DNA of 64,000 nt from Labyrinthula sp. Ha (taxonomy: Eukaryota > Sar > Bigyra > Labyrinthulida > Labyrinthulaceae). Below are positions 8,635-21,314 of this stretch, in pieces (position 1 is the stretch's first letter; every line of letters starts with the position of its first letter). The notes below the pieces were generated by a model. It was given only the letters and a program-made list of their open reading frames with translations. It searched no databases and had not been told where the DNA came from. The DNA is taken from assembly GCA_015227615.1 (NCBI GenBank), contig JAALGZ010000013.1, positions 1,234,226 to 1,298,225 of the forward strand. Reading direction: 5' to 3'. The position numbers and the translations under genes are program-made.

Positions 8635-11196
8635 ATGGTTGCCTTTCATTGTCTGGTTCCTTTCCTGTTATCACTTATTGAAGCAAAGACACTGGGAAAT
8701 CATCCTCTTTTAGAAAACCTTAAGGCATATGAAGTGCTGAACTTAGCAGAAAACAACAACCATCTCTTCCAAACACAGAAAACGCAAGAAGATTTCACTA
8801 GCTCAAGAGTTTTATCTACAATTTCAAAGTCTGCGTTGAAAGATAATAATGAACTTAATCTCAAAATTAAAGATGTAAATTATTTGCTGGAGCTCTCCGA
8901 GTTCAAGCTTCAAGAAGATAGGCAAATCCAAAACATTGAATTCACCGAAAACGGCCCTTCGATACAAAATTATTCAACCTCTTATGCATCAAGCTGTATC
9001 TATGAAGCTTCTGGATCTAAAATCTCATTCGCACTGTTTTTTATGTGCAATGGAGAAGTTAGCGCAAAGATTAAAACCGAGGCTGACACTCTTTTTCTTC
9101 AAAACCTTGAGGTTGGAGGTACAGAGGTGATAGCGTACTCGGAGAGTGATTTAAAAGAAACAGATGAACTTGAGTGTGGTGGTGCCGTGGAGGATTCTTC
9201 TTTATCTGAAGCATCACGAAGACTACTTTCAGAGGATATTGAAGTGATGACACAACAGAGGGCTAGAAAATTGGTTCAGTTTGTAGAAGTCTTGTACGTG
9301 AATGACCACTCGCGGTTTCAAAGATACACAGTTGCCACTTTTGTTCATACTTTATTCTTACATTCTTTGGTAAATGAGTTGTATCAAGATTTTCCTGGAA
9401 ATAATGAAATTGACATACAGGTTTCTGGGGTGATAACTTTCACCATAGAAGATCCGTGGAGTCCAAACAGGGATGGAAATTCTGTTATTGTCGATGATCC
9501 TTCTGATAATATTGCTAATGGCCTTTTGAGTCAGTTTGGGAATTGGCTAAGCTCCGAAAGTGATAATCTTGCTTTTGATTCCTTCGATGTAGCTCACTTA
9601 ATCTCAGGAGAAGATTTTACTACTTCTGATGGCAATAACAATGTAGTTGGATTAGCCAAGGTACCTGGTGTTTGTCGTGCAGTTTCGGGAAGAATTGGAA
9701 CAACACAAGATTTATACATTGACTCTCGAACAACAACGGTAATTGCACATGAAATTGGCCACAATCTAGGTTTCAGACACACTAACGTAGAAGATCCAGC
9801 AGGAGATACTTGTGATTCAAGTGCGTTTAATTTCATCATGGATGCTTCAGGTACATCCGCCACTGACTGGTCTAGCTGCTCTAGAGAATGGTGGCAGCAA
9901 ATGCTTGATGAAGGAGACATTGATTGTACGAACACTGCTTCCGAAAATCCTGTTAATGGACCTGTTTGTGGAAATGGAATGGTTGAAGATGGAGAAGAAT
10001 GTGATTGTGGACTAGAGGATTGCTCAGATGTTGATCCATGTTGTAATGGAGCTCAGTGCGAGTATGTAACCAACGCGGTTTGTGCCGCTAATGATCCATG
10101 TTGTGATCTGGCAGAGTGCACTTTTGCTTCTGCTGGAACAGTCTGCCGTGAAAAACGGGATGACAGTGATTGCGACACAGAAGAAGTCTGCTCCGGGACG
10201 GAGAAATCTTGCCCTGAAGATGTGCAAACAGACTATGGCGAGTCATGTAGTATTGAGGGTTTCAGTGGACGGTGCTTCAGAGGGGAGTGTATAAGTCGAG
10301 GTTTACAGTGCTCGGATGCGGGTCATACCTCATTCTGCCAAACAAATGGCGATGACGTTTGTTCTGGGGAAGGTGATAATGGATTACTTTGTCGAGGAAG
10401 TAACCCTAGTTGTACAGCGACAAGTTTTCCTAGAATTATACCCATTGATGGCTCATTGTGTGAGAGTGGCAAGGGATGTTATAAAGGGGATTGTATTGAT
10501 TACTCCCTAATTCCTCAAGTTGACGAATGTCAGAATTTAGAAGTGGATGGCAGCGAGACGGATGTGGATTGTGGGGGTGACGATTGCTTACCTTGTACTG
10601 AAGGCAAACTTTGCATTAATGACGATGACTGTTTCGGAACTTGTGATGTGAACACTACAAGATGTGTTGGAACGGCTGCCGGTGAAGTGGACACACTGTT
10701 AGATTTAATAAGAGAATGGTTTGAAGATTCTCCTCTTCTTTTTATTGCCATTGTAGGTTTTATTGCTTCTGTGATTGTGGTTTCGGTGTATAGTAGTTAC
10801 AGAAGCTATCGGAAAGAAGCACGTAGAGTAGAAGAGGAGAGGCGGGTTAGAAGGATGAGTCGTGCCAGTCGAATGAGTAGAAGGATGCAAGATTCTTCAG
10901 TCCGAAGTTTCAACAGAAGTAGCCAGAACGTTGGCAACCGTTCAAGCCAAAGAGTCAGATCCTCATCTGCAGGTAGTATTAACAGAAGAAGCTTTAATCC
11001 AGATTCTAGGGGAAATAGAAGTAGTAGACGTATGGGAAACTCATCAGTTCAAAATTTGAATCGTCAAAGCTTTGCCGAGGAGGATATTCCCGTTGCTGAG
11101 ATCTTGCCGGATGACTTGGAAAATAACGCACAAGCACCTCCACCAAACAGGAATACAGTTGATCACTACATCCCAGACTTAGAGGGTCATATATAG
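8635..11196 (+). CDS. ADAM-like membrane metalloprotease with disintegrin and cysteine-rich region
   Basis: 853 residues in one exon. Order: signal peptide (1 to ~20); prodomain with a possible cysteine switch (C181 in ELECGG) and a basic site RARK at 209-212; M12B protease domain starting near LVQFVEVLYVND; zinc motif HEIGHNLGFRH at 372-382; Met-turn IMDA with Met402; disintegrin domain from ~443 (VCGNGMVEDGEECDCG) to ~530 with loop CREKRDDSDCD; a cysteine-rich part; a module ETDVDCGGDDCLPC near 640; a transmembrane helix at ~701-721; and a basic, Ser/Arg-rich cytosolic tail. The family cleaves membrane or extracellular proteins. All zinc-binding residues and the catalytic Glu are present, so the enzyme should be active at the cell surface. 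It stands alone, with no coding neighbour within 500 bp. The Ser/Arg tail is unlike the SH3-binding proline-rich tails common in animal ADAMs. Confidence 0.92.
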   Translation: MVAFHCLVPFLLSLIEAKTLGNHPLLENLKAYEVLNLAENNNHLFQTQKTQEDFTSSRVLSTISKSALKDNNELNLKIKDVNYLLELSEFKLQEDRQIQNIEFTENGPSIQNYSTSYASSCIYEASGSKISFALFFMCNGEVSAKIKTEADTLFLQNLEVGGTEVIAYSESDLKETDELECGGAVEDSSLSEASRRLLSEDIEVMTQQRARKLVQFVEVLYVNDHSRFQRYTVATFVHTLFLHSLVNELYQDFPGNNEIDIQVSGVITFTIEDPWSPNRDGNSVIVDDPSDNIANGLLSQFGNWLSSESDNLAFDSFDVAHLISGEDFTTSDGNNNVVGLAKVPGVCRAVSGRIGTTQDLYIDSRTTTVIAHEIGHNLGFRHTNVEDPAGDTCDSSAFNFIMDASGTSATDWSSCSREWWQQMLDEGDIDCTNTASENPVNGPVCGNGMVEDGEECDCGLEDCSDVDPCCNGAQCEYVTNAVCAANDPCCDLAECTFASAGTVCREKRDDSDCDTEEVCSGTEKSCPEDVQTDYGESCSIEGFSGRCFRGECISRGLQCSDAGHTSFCQTNGDDVCSGEGDNGLLCRGSNPSCTATSFPRIIPIDGSLCESGKGCYKGDCIDYSLIPQVDECQNLEVDGSETDVDCGGDDCLPCTEGKLCINDDDCFGTCDVNTTRCVGTAAGEVDTLLDLIREWFEDSPLLFIAIVGFIASVIVVSVYSSYRSYRKEARRVEEERRVRRMSRASRMSRRMQDSSVRSFNRSSQNVGNRSSQRVRSSSAGSINRRSFNPDSRGNRSSRRMGNSSVQNLNRQSFAEEDIPVAEILPDDLENNAQAPPPNRNTVDHYIPDLEGHI

Positions 11197-13290
11197 GTTG
11201 TAAGTTAGAATTTTTTATTATATATAACCCAGATGCCAGTGCAAGGAGGTAGATACGCAGAATTTTCTTTCTTGTGTAAGGGTTTAAAGCTTTAGTAATT
11301 TTGGAAAAACAAAGGTTCATAGGAAATTAAAAACGGGACTAGAAGAAAAAACCTGTTTCAAGTTGGAAAAAAAACAAAGAGAATGTAACAATCGATTCTT
11401 GATCATTAGCTGCAGTAAGGCAACAAGGCTCCTAGTTTTCTTCACCTCCTGTACGCCAAACCCACTTCTACATGTATGGTACACTTATTGTTTGGTTATA
11501 TATTTCCTCACATCAACATATTTGATTTTTAAGACAGCAAAAACTTTAATTGAAACACCTAAGAAACATTTCAACCCTACGGTACTAAAACTCTAATTCG
11601 CCCCTTGTCCCAATCTGAAATTTGTTACAGAACCATCTGCTACGCGATTATTCGCCCTGACTTGAATTTTCTAACTTCTTCCTGGAAACTAAATAATTGT
11701 CAAAAACACTAGAAGCAAATACAGAACTCCCTCAGTAGGGCTTACCCCTAAAGACCTTCCCATCACGCTGCAATCATCTCTCATAATAACTTTCTAGAAC
11801 TCTATAAACCGAATTAAATGTCAAGCTTATGTAGTACATTTCACATTCGGATTCGACTCAAACTAAATGGATGTTTGCGCTATGTACCTCAAAGCAATTC
11901 ATCCATTCTTTAAGAGGAAACGTTGTAGCCTAGAATGCTTGTATGGGAATGCAGAGGAAGACTATGACTTTATTCAGTTTTTTTCTATCTTAATTATACC
12001 TCTACAGAATAGCCACAACCATCAGCAATTAACCAGAGTCCAAAGTGAGCCAGATATAAATCTAGAAAAATAAGATCGTGAAATATTTTCCAAATGATAA
12101 GATGTTATTGAAGAAGAACCCTCATACTTGAAAGTTAAAATTTTACCTTACATGGTGGCCAACTAGAAGCTACTCTCATTAGCCAAAGAAAAATGGAGTA
12201 AAGAGAAGTATCTTAGGGAGTTAAGCTATACTAAGGAGTTTAAGTAGAATTCTTCAATCGAACAGACCCTTCATGTTTGGACCGTGTTAACTGCAGAACA
12301 TTACTGCCTATTACCTCATGCTTAATCTTCTAGGTATATTAACCTTAATATATAATTCTTTTTAATAAGGAATGACTGAAATTAATAATGCTCATTATCA
12401 CAGCAATGCACTCATCAAAAAGTTATTTGTCCATGAAACCTGTGCCTAGGAGCCTTTTACCATATTTTATCTATTATATGCTAACAATCAGCATCAAGAA
12501 TTTTAAGTACATGTGCTTGATATCTCGCACAATACTTTTCCAGTGCATACCGACATCTGGGTTCAATGCTGATATATTCATCGTTTCATGGAATCTTTTA
12601 CGATCTCTTGATAAAGCAACAACATTAACCCTGCGTCAAGTGAATAAGAATTATGGTTTTTGCCCAATGAAATATATTAACCATTTCAATCAATATCATT
12701 TCCAGCTGAATTGACTAAAACCTAAGACTTTCATATAGAGCAGCCATTAGCTCCTTTGAGAAATATTTTTCTGCTTAGTTGTATCTGCCATTACCCAACT
12801 TATTTCTTAGTCTAAATCTCGAAACTTAATTAACATATATTCACAGCATTTGTGTTCTAGGTACAAAGATGCTAAAAGAGACTTTGTAAGATTTATGCTA
12901 ACATTAAGGATCCAAACCAAAAGTAGAGAACCCAGGAACCACTCTTTTCATCATAAGCAGGCAATATATGAATAAATTGCAAATTTCACAAAAAAAAACT
13001 GAATGGCAATGCTCTCGAAATATTTTTTTCTTAAGTTTTATGTTATTAGATTAGATGATTTTTTTATCGAGCACTGGTTTCGAGCTAGAGATTTATGATC
13101 CATAAAATGTCCCATCGATAAACAAGCAAAAGATATTACAAGACAAATGGTTAGAAAGGAAAGTAACAGAAAGTGAGGTGAGAAATGAAGAGAGCATTAA
13201 TAATTATCTTCGACTTCATCTCCTAGTAGAAACAATGCTTCATACATAATGCATTCCGTACAAAGGTTCAAGCTTATATATTTTGAAACT
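11197..13290. other. AT-rich intergenic stretch
   Basis: Downstream of the ADAM gene I find no convincing gene. Open frames are short and rich in Ile, Phe, Lys and Asn, as expected from random AT-rich DNA. Confidence 0.5.
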
Positions 13291-13299
13291 AGTTATATT

Positions 13300-13535
13300 T
13301 TTTTTATTCTAATATATCAGCAGATATTCAAGGAGACAGTGATCCAGCAAATGCAAAGAAATAGGGGAACTAAATGCTTCTCTTTCCTACAAGCCGTGAA
13401 AGAAGTCGTTTTAAACTTTGACGAAGTTTTGACGGATGAAAAAGATGTAGATATTATTACAAAGTCTCTGGTCAGCAAAAATTGCGAGTTGTTCATTATT
13501 TCACTACAACTATGGATAAGAATTTTAATGTCATG
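13300..13535 (+). pseudogene. Fragment resembling the N-terminal part of glutamate dehydrogenase
   Basis: The frame at about 13318-13520 contains FLQAVKEVVLNFDEVL, then LVSKNCELFIISLQLW, matching in order and spacing the hexameric glutamate dehydrogenase start (FxQAVxEVxxSLxPVL ... LxEPERxxxFRVPW). Just after, a shifted frame reads MDKNFNV, where the family has DDKGNxxVN. Nothing downstream continues the catalytic domain, and the frame ends soon after. I read it as a short decayed gene fragment. The match is by eye only and the diverged residues include the usually invariant Pro-Glu-Arg. Confidence 0.38.
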
Positions 13536-14934
13536 TAGTTAGTATCCAATCAATCTTAGGCTTTTATTTGGTTTTCCTAAGGCGTAGGGTTATTTATTTA
13601 GGAATATTTTTTATTCAAATAAAGGAGACTAGGAAATATCAAACTATGAATACTTCAATTCATGTAATACTGTTAAGAACAGGTAGTAACAAACCAGATT
13701 GAATCTTTTAAAATCCCAAGTATTACTGTACAAAGATGAGTTCCAATACTTTATAATTCATAAATTTCACTTTAACTAAGTTTGAATCTTCATAGCCTAG
13801 ACTTGTAGTGCAGTTGTGGTTTTCTTTCCAGTAAGTAGAATACTTATAATATACATACATCTATAAGATTCTAACTTACTCTACATTTACATTCCCTTTT
13901 GATATTCTACCTTCGTAGTTAATCCTTAACCTATTTGTAAATATTATTTTAGGTTTTCCAAAGGTTATGGGAAAATACAAGTATTAACCTTGGAAGCATA
14001 AAACTTCCGGATGGGATCAATGTTAATTAAACCACCGATAATATTTCTATTGAGCTCTATAATGAATTGTTTGATTTAAATACATATTACCTTTATTTTA
14101 AGCCGAATAAACACAGGTCAAACCGATATATGGAAATATCTCCATCATAAAACGTTAGAGTTCTTTTATGGTAAACCCAAGTAATATTCTCGGTGATTTT
14201 GGGATAAGAATTTTCAGATAAGAGGCTATATCATTCATAAGATATTCCAGATATTTTAATGGGTTGCACATTGTACAAATGGAGTGATGAAGCCATTCTC
14301 TACACAGCCTCCAGTTTTCTTTCCTATACTACATCTATCTATTTTTCTTACTTGCACTATTGAAGCATTTTTTCAAAAGGCTCAAAATTTGTATAGATTA
14401 CCTAACTCTTTTGAAAAAATGTATGTGAAAGTGGTTTATTTGTTGTATTATTTATGTTTCTACTCACTTAGTTTTGGCCATAACAACTCATAAATTACCT
14501 TTATCCGGGAATGGAAACCGATATTCCTTTGAAAATACGAACTGTACGAATCGGGTGTATTTCTAAACTGTTTTGCAAACATAAGAAAGAAGTCACTAGA
14601 TTTTTAGTCTGTTCTTAATTGTTGGACGTCTATTCTTCGCAACAGAACAATAACATATCTTGCGTTCCATGCTTTGCGATTATTACAAATTCTATTATAC
14701 ATGAAATCAACTTATCGATACCAGCAACATTTCCCCTTTCATAGAATGTGTTTGTTCGCTTTAAATAACTTACAATTATTGTATATAAAGAGAAGAAAAC
14801 ATCAACAATATTGTTCTGTTCATTGAAACCTAATATGAACTAGTGAATAGAATTATTGTTTTAGTATCACTTTTCTGTGTCACATTTCTACTATGAATTA
14901 AAAGGCTTCAAACAAAATATTATTTTTTGTAATA

Positions 14935-14975
14935 TAAATATATATATAAATAAATATATATATATATATATATAT
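14935..14975. repeat. (AT)n microsatellite
   Basis: About 40 bases of TA/AT dinucleotides interrupted by one or two TAAA units. Confidence 0.9.
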
Positions 14976-17900
14976 TTAAAATTACACAGTTTTCTATAGC
15001 TAACATAAGTGTGGATCACTATGCTATAAAATAATATGTCAATGATATCAGCAATATATTATTTGTAATTCCGAAAAGTTAAGATGTTCTGATTTAATTA
15101 AAAAATATCAAGCATTAAGACTTGTTAGTCACTGTAGTATGTCTGAAGGAACATTTTCATTTTAGTTATTATTTTAATTATGTACATATTTTTCTGGTTA
15201 CTTTAGTCATATGCAATATTAGTTTCCAAAGTGGAAACAGGTGAAAATAAATACATTTATATCTCCAGAATATTTCTTATCTTAACTGGTTTCGGTATAT
15301 ATATATATATAACAAAAGTATTTCACCTCGTTCATAAAGGACCAATCATTATCAAAGAATCTTACACCATAATTAAAAAACTCTTGTATTTTGGCAAGGG
15401 TGAAGGAAGTTATAATTAGGTGAAAGACAATGAAAATAATTTAATTGCAAATAAGTTTAAATGAATTGAGATCATTGTATCAATTACTACTTTCTTGTTG
15501 CAGTTGATATAGATCTATTATCTAAACCTACACAGCACCAGAATATTAAAATTCTGCTATGCTCGCTAGGAGATTAATTATTTTAAGAATCCATGTTTTA
15601 CCTTAGATCTTTTAATAGAATTCGATTTTTTGCATCTTAATAAAATCGAAAAAAGTATTAAAAATTGTATGGAATTAAGGAGATTGAAAATAGAATTTAT
15701 ACTGGTAAGTTTCTATTTCGCTTAATAGAATAATATAAATATTTTGATGCTGTACACTTTGTTGGGATCAATTATTTTTTCACGAATCAAAATTATGCTC
15801 ATCAGCTGTTCATGCTCAATATAAATTCATATGAGAATTGAACACCTTTAACTAATATCAGATGGAAACGAAATCATGTACCTGTTATCTCAATATTAAG
15901 ACTGTAGACCGGATCAGTTGTTCATAGCATCAATATTACTAATTATAAAACCAGGTCCGTTAATTAGTGTTTTAATAGAGGGGCATGTAAGATTATATTA
16001 ATGTAATTTCTTTCATGAAACGAAGTATATTAACACTCTATTATTTCTCGAACATAGTAAAAGTGAAGGATCCTAGAATACAGAAGTAATTTTGTATTAA
16101 TGAAGTGTAACTTCAAGCCAAGTCATGATAATCAATTTTCTAAGTATTTCATCGACAAAATATTTTTCAAAGCTTTGGGAAGGTATAAAAATAAGTAAAA
16201 ACTTCACAGTTGTGTAAAATCAGCTGAAGAGGTTGCATGGGCACAGAATCCAAGGAAAGTGATTTTCTTAATTCGGGGAACAAGGTGGATTAAACTTTCG
16301 ATTTTCCATCTCTCCGGGATATCATTACTTTTGGGGATCTGGTTATTACTTGCTGTATGAACCTTATCTTGGTAATCTCTTTTGCGTTTATAATTAGGAC
16401 ATTGTCATAGAATATGAATTGGACGATGAGGTTCTCGTGAACAATAGAAATAAAATAGAATATCTCTTTGTATAACCAGATTTACTATTGATATAATAAG
16501 GGTGTGCTAAAGCTAACAGAATGAAAAAGAGTTTAAAAAAATAGTAGCAAATGAATAAGCGATAGATATGTACATTTCTTTCATTATGGCTTTAATCGAT
16601 TTAAGTAAAAACGATTGTACTATATAACATCTCTAAAATATTATTATTTACCCCACCATCGATTCTAAGTACCTTGCAGCGATGAGCTAATAGAAATCAG
16701 GTAAAAGGTAAAAAAAATGAATAGATTTTTATTGTTTGAAACCTAGTAAGCTAGAAACCTTCTCCAAGTTTGTACGAGAGGAAATATATTAAGGAAAATA
16801 CTTTGAATCTAAGGTTAACTGACTTCAGTATTCATTTAGGTGAACTTACCGAGGAAAACTACACGTGAAAGAGTTGATCATATTTCAATTTGATCTCAAA
16901 ATTGAGATTAACTTCATAAAAATCAAATAGTTCTGACCATCCTAAAGAACCGGTTGCTAAAACCTGAGCTTTCAACTAGTTTTCTCTTGATATTTAATCC
17001 AGGGACTGGTTCCATATTCTATGTGTTATCATATCTTAGTCAGACTCGTTCAAGCATTGGCAAGACTTATCAAAAGACTAAATCAATCTTTCAGAAAGAA
17101 GTATTCTACACTTCCAATCACATGTAGTTATTCGCAGATAACCTAATTAGCGGGAGATTACATAGATAATGGATCACGTAGTTTCAAATCCATAACCTTA
17201 AAATTGATGTAGATTTTCAATTGAAATTAACTAAATGGTTAATGATACCAGTCAGAAAGGTTACCTCTTGCTATAAGAGTACAAAAAATCAAATTCAATG
17301 TACAATGAAAAATATGAGTAATTTTATTCTGTATATTTTTCATTCCATCGACAATTTAGCCAGTTCAAGTTAACAACATGTAAACTATACGAATGCTTAC
17401 GGCACTAGGTTTGACGTTATATTGTATTTTGCAGATATTGAAAACTAGAATCTTTAGATATATTTAAATCCTTCAAATTTTCATGTTGAAATCATAAAAC
17501 CGAAAGCATGTGATAACTATAATAAAAGAATTTCCGTGTTAAAACTTGCCTCCGTAAGATAGGTTTAATATCTAATTATCAAATCCTAATATGATTTGTT
17601 GACTCTGAAGTAGGGATACTATAAGTTTTTGACTGGTAATACAAGAAATTATTTTTAAAAGTTTTAACTAATTCCATCAAAGAGAATAAAAACCGAATGT
17701 TTGCATGGAATATAATGAAAAACCAATAAAGAGTTATGGAAACAGTCAAAATATAAGAAATAAATTCGAAAGGGTTATTCTCTGGTATACTTGGAATAGA
17801 TATATCGCACAAGAATAAATGACTGACATAGAACAAAGACATCTATCAATAACTAATGCAAACCAAGCAACAGAGCTAAGAAAGTAGTTCAGTTGATAAA

Positions 17901-20900
17901 CTCCAAAGGTATTTTATCGATACTTATACAAATAAAATATTTAGCACAAGTAAATATTAGTTTCGATACGATGTCCGAGATAGTGTTGTACAGGAAGTTA
18001 CCTGATTTAAGGAGATATTAAACCATTTATCATATGTTGAAAATTTATAATAAAAAGTATCCATAAATTTTATATTTTGGTTTATTTTATGATAAGACAT
18101 TATTCTTAATTTCAATATTATTAATGGAAAATCTCTTATTAATTTCTTATTATGAAGCTGATGTTTTGGGTATGGACTTTACCTTCTTTGATTCATTAAT
18201 GTGCTCAGGAGGTTGATATCAATAACTGCTAATGGAAGGTTTATATGTGAAACAGAAAACTTCAAGAATAAAGAGAAAAATATAATATAATATTTTAATA
18301 GGGATTAACACCTCAGAAACAAACAAAAAATAGAAAGGTTTCCGGGATAAGGCTTTAGGATTATAATAAAGAATGTTTGAAAGATTATCTGTTGCTAAGA
18401 ATCATGATTGATAACTTGAAATTAAAGCTAGTTAATTAAAATCCTGGGAAATTTGTTTTCTCATTCCTCCTCTTCATTCAAACCAGTTTCTTCACGGCTA
18501 CTTAAGTGTTATTCTAATATTCTGTTTTAATTTAACTATATTCCTTAAATCTTCATTTGATTTTTTATAAGGTAGTCATCATCTTTATAACTAACATGTG
18601 GTCTTTCCCGGGAAGTTAGACATTTTACTTTCTTTATAACAGATCGTTCTAAAAGCAACGTGTAGTTTAGCATGATTTGCCACGAAATCTTTTATTTTGC
18701 GAAAATATCAACTGGTGGGAACTTGAACCAAAAAATCTACTTGTACCTATAGCAAGTTGTCTCATTTTCATCAGCTCAAAAATAAGCAAAGGACCCTCCT
18801 AATATCTGAATTAGATCAGGAAATCATTTATGTCAAAAATAGTAACCATCATAAGGATATATTCTCAAACATAGCTTCTGCCTGTAAAAGTAATACAAAG
18901 TCAAGTTTCACAACTTCAAAGTAGAATCCTATCCCAATCTCTGTATTAATTTGCAAGAGAATCATTTTTCAATATAGATGTTAGGTATATTTTAAGATAC
19001 ATTTACACACAAGTCTATTTCAATATCCAGTGGTAGTTAATTGGCTTAAATTACCTCAATATTATATGATCAAGCTCGAAGAAAAACTTCTATCCTGTCG
19101 AATCAATTGCTTCAACATAGAAAATAGTGTCTTCATGTACCAGTCCACAAGATTCTCATGAAAAATTGTAAATTTATCTATAATTCATTTTTTTGTGTCG
19201 AATTCCTGTTTTTCAAGTCTTTTGACGGCGGGTATAGTGATTTATTACTTTGATTGACGCTTTAAGAAAGCGTAAATTATTATTGTGTCCACAACTAACG
19301 TAATTTGTTTCTCAGTCGCTTAAATTTTGGGCTCTGCCATTGCTAGTCACCTTTAAATTGATTTAATATATTACCATTAAGTTCATGAAGATGGTTATCC
19401 TCTGCAAGTTTCTTATTGTTACATCCCTAAGGTTGGAGACATACCTTATCATTTTTCATCACTATACACCAGATGCAGTTGCGGTTAAAGTGGTAGGAAA
19501 ACACATCCACCAGAGAAAATTGTTGCACCTAGAGTCTTCACGGTTTTTCAAAGGGTTTGCTTTCCTTCTGCATGATTACCCACACCATATTTAACTCCAG
19601 TGTCTTGAAAACCCTAAATATCTCAACATTTGCCTTACTCTCCATTAATGTGCAACCAAACTGGTTTTTCTCATAAAAAGATACTCCACAAGGAGACACC
19701 AGTATAATTAAATTCTTACTTCACCTAGATATCATCCCATTTCAATTACTTCAGCCTAAGTATATTCTTCCTCATTATATAATTCTTACTGAATTTTTAG
19801 TTCATTTAGCTTCTCCTTACTTTCTATAGAACCATCCGTGATCGCATAAAATTAGGCTCTGCAACCTGGGCACATTTTCCTGCAGCCAACCAGCAGCATA
19901 ATTATGGTACCTTCACCAATGATTGCATCACCTTTACATTTTATTCATGGCGCTTTTCAATAGTTTTTTGTTAAACAATGTACATTTAATATTTTGATGC
20001 GAGAGATCGCTCGTCCCTGCAATTTTGCTTTGAAATATTCCAAGATGTTGAATCATCTTCACCGTTTTTCCCTCATTGATGAACATATTATTGATATTTC
20101 AGAGCGCTTTCACCTCATGATTGTTATGATTCTTGCAAATTTAAAGAACACCCGAGATATTTCAAATTACAAATTATTTCTAGCTTCAAAAGAACAATTC
20201 TTATTAGAATTGTATGTTAAACTTTTTTAAATCTGTTTCATCTCCGATATCTTTTTCTATCGCGAATAGATTCATCACTGTAGTGGAAAACATCAATATC
20301 CCACTTAAATATTCTACTAGTGACCCTCTTCCTGACCTAATTCATTTTTTGTGAAACATAATAGTTAGCTGATATCCGATTTTCCAGTGTCTTGCTTTCA
20401 ACATATGCTTGAGTTTCTACAACCATCTATTGGAGGCTAGTCGTCAACATTCTAATGCTTCTATAGTTATTTCTCAGAATCCCTGGTTTTGGACTGTCTA
20501 AATATTCTGTATTAAACCCCTTTTAGGTATTGGCTATTAGATTTCATCATTCTTTGCGACGCAAATGCTTTCAAGTATGGGACTTCATAGTTTGGGAAAT
20601 CACCCAGAGAAATCAAGCCAGGATGTGTGCATAACCCTCGAGTAAGCGAAATGGATCTCGATGAATCTTGCTGTTTCTATCTCTGAATTTGAACGTAAAC
20701 CATTACAAATATTAGGTTCTATCATACGTAAAAAACGTAAACAGAATTCTGTAATTTCATTTATTTATAGAACACTCTCTAGTAATACAGTATCACAGAA
20801 AAAAATAAAAATATATCACGACAAGATTGCAATACTGCATTTGAGAAGTTAATTCTATGTCTTGAAATATTACTATGAATTGTATGGGGCTTAGTAGCGA

Positions 20901-21296
20901 TTTGTCTCAGGAACCAGTATCTGGTTATGTTCTATTGTTCTTCACTTCGGTTCTTTGACTAATTTATAAATCAACCGGAAACACAACTAAATTAACATAA
21001 TTCCAAAATTTGGATTGAGAATGGAGTTTTATTAACTTATCAAAAAATAATTGGTTCTTGTGATTTAAAAAGCATTATAAAATTCCGCATTCTGACTTTT
21101 TTTAATCGTTTTTGGTTTTTTTGTGTATATCACCCTACTAATAAACACTTAATGCGAATAGTCCAGGACTTTTCAGACTTTATTGTTAATAAGTTGTTTA
21201 TAAGAACTTATCATAGAATCAACCGCAAATCAAGTTTCATTTCCGGTTATGAACAAGATACCTAAATATGATAAGGATAAATATGCAGATACATTA

Positions 21297-21314
21297 GCTT
21301 TGCCCGGGCAAAGC
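21297..21314. repeat. 18-bp perfect palindrome
   Basis: GCTTTGCCCGGGCAAAGC is its own reverse complement and is two thirds GC in a region that is about three quarters AT. It could be a protein-binding site or the end of an old inverted-repeat element; no partner copy was found. Confidence 0.6.
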
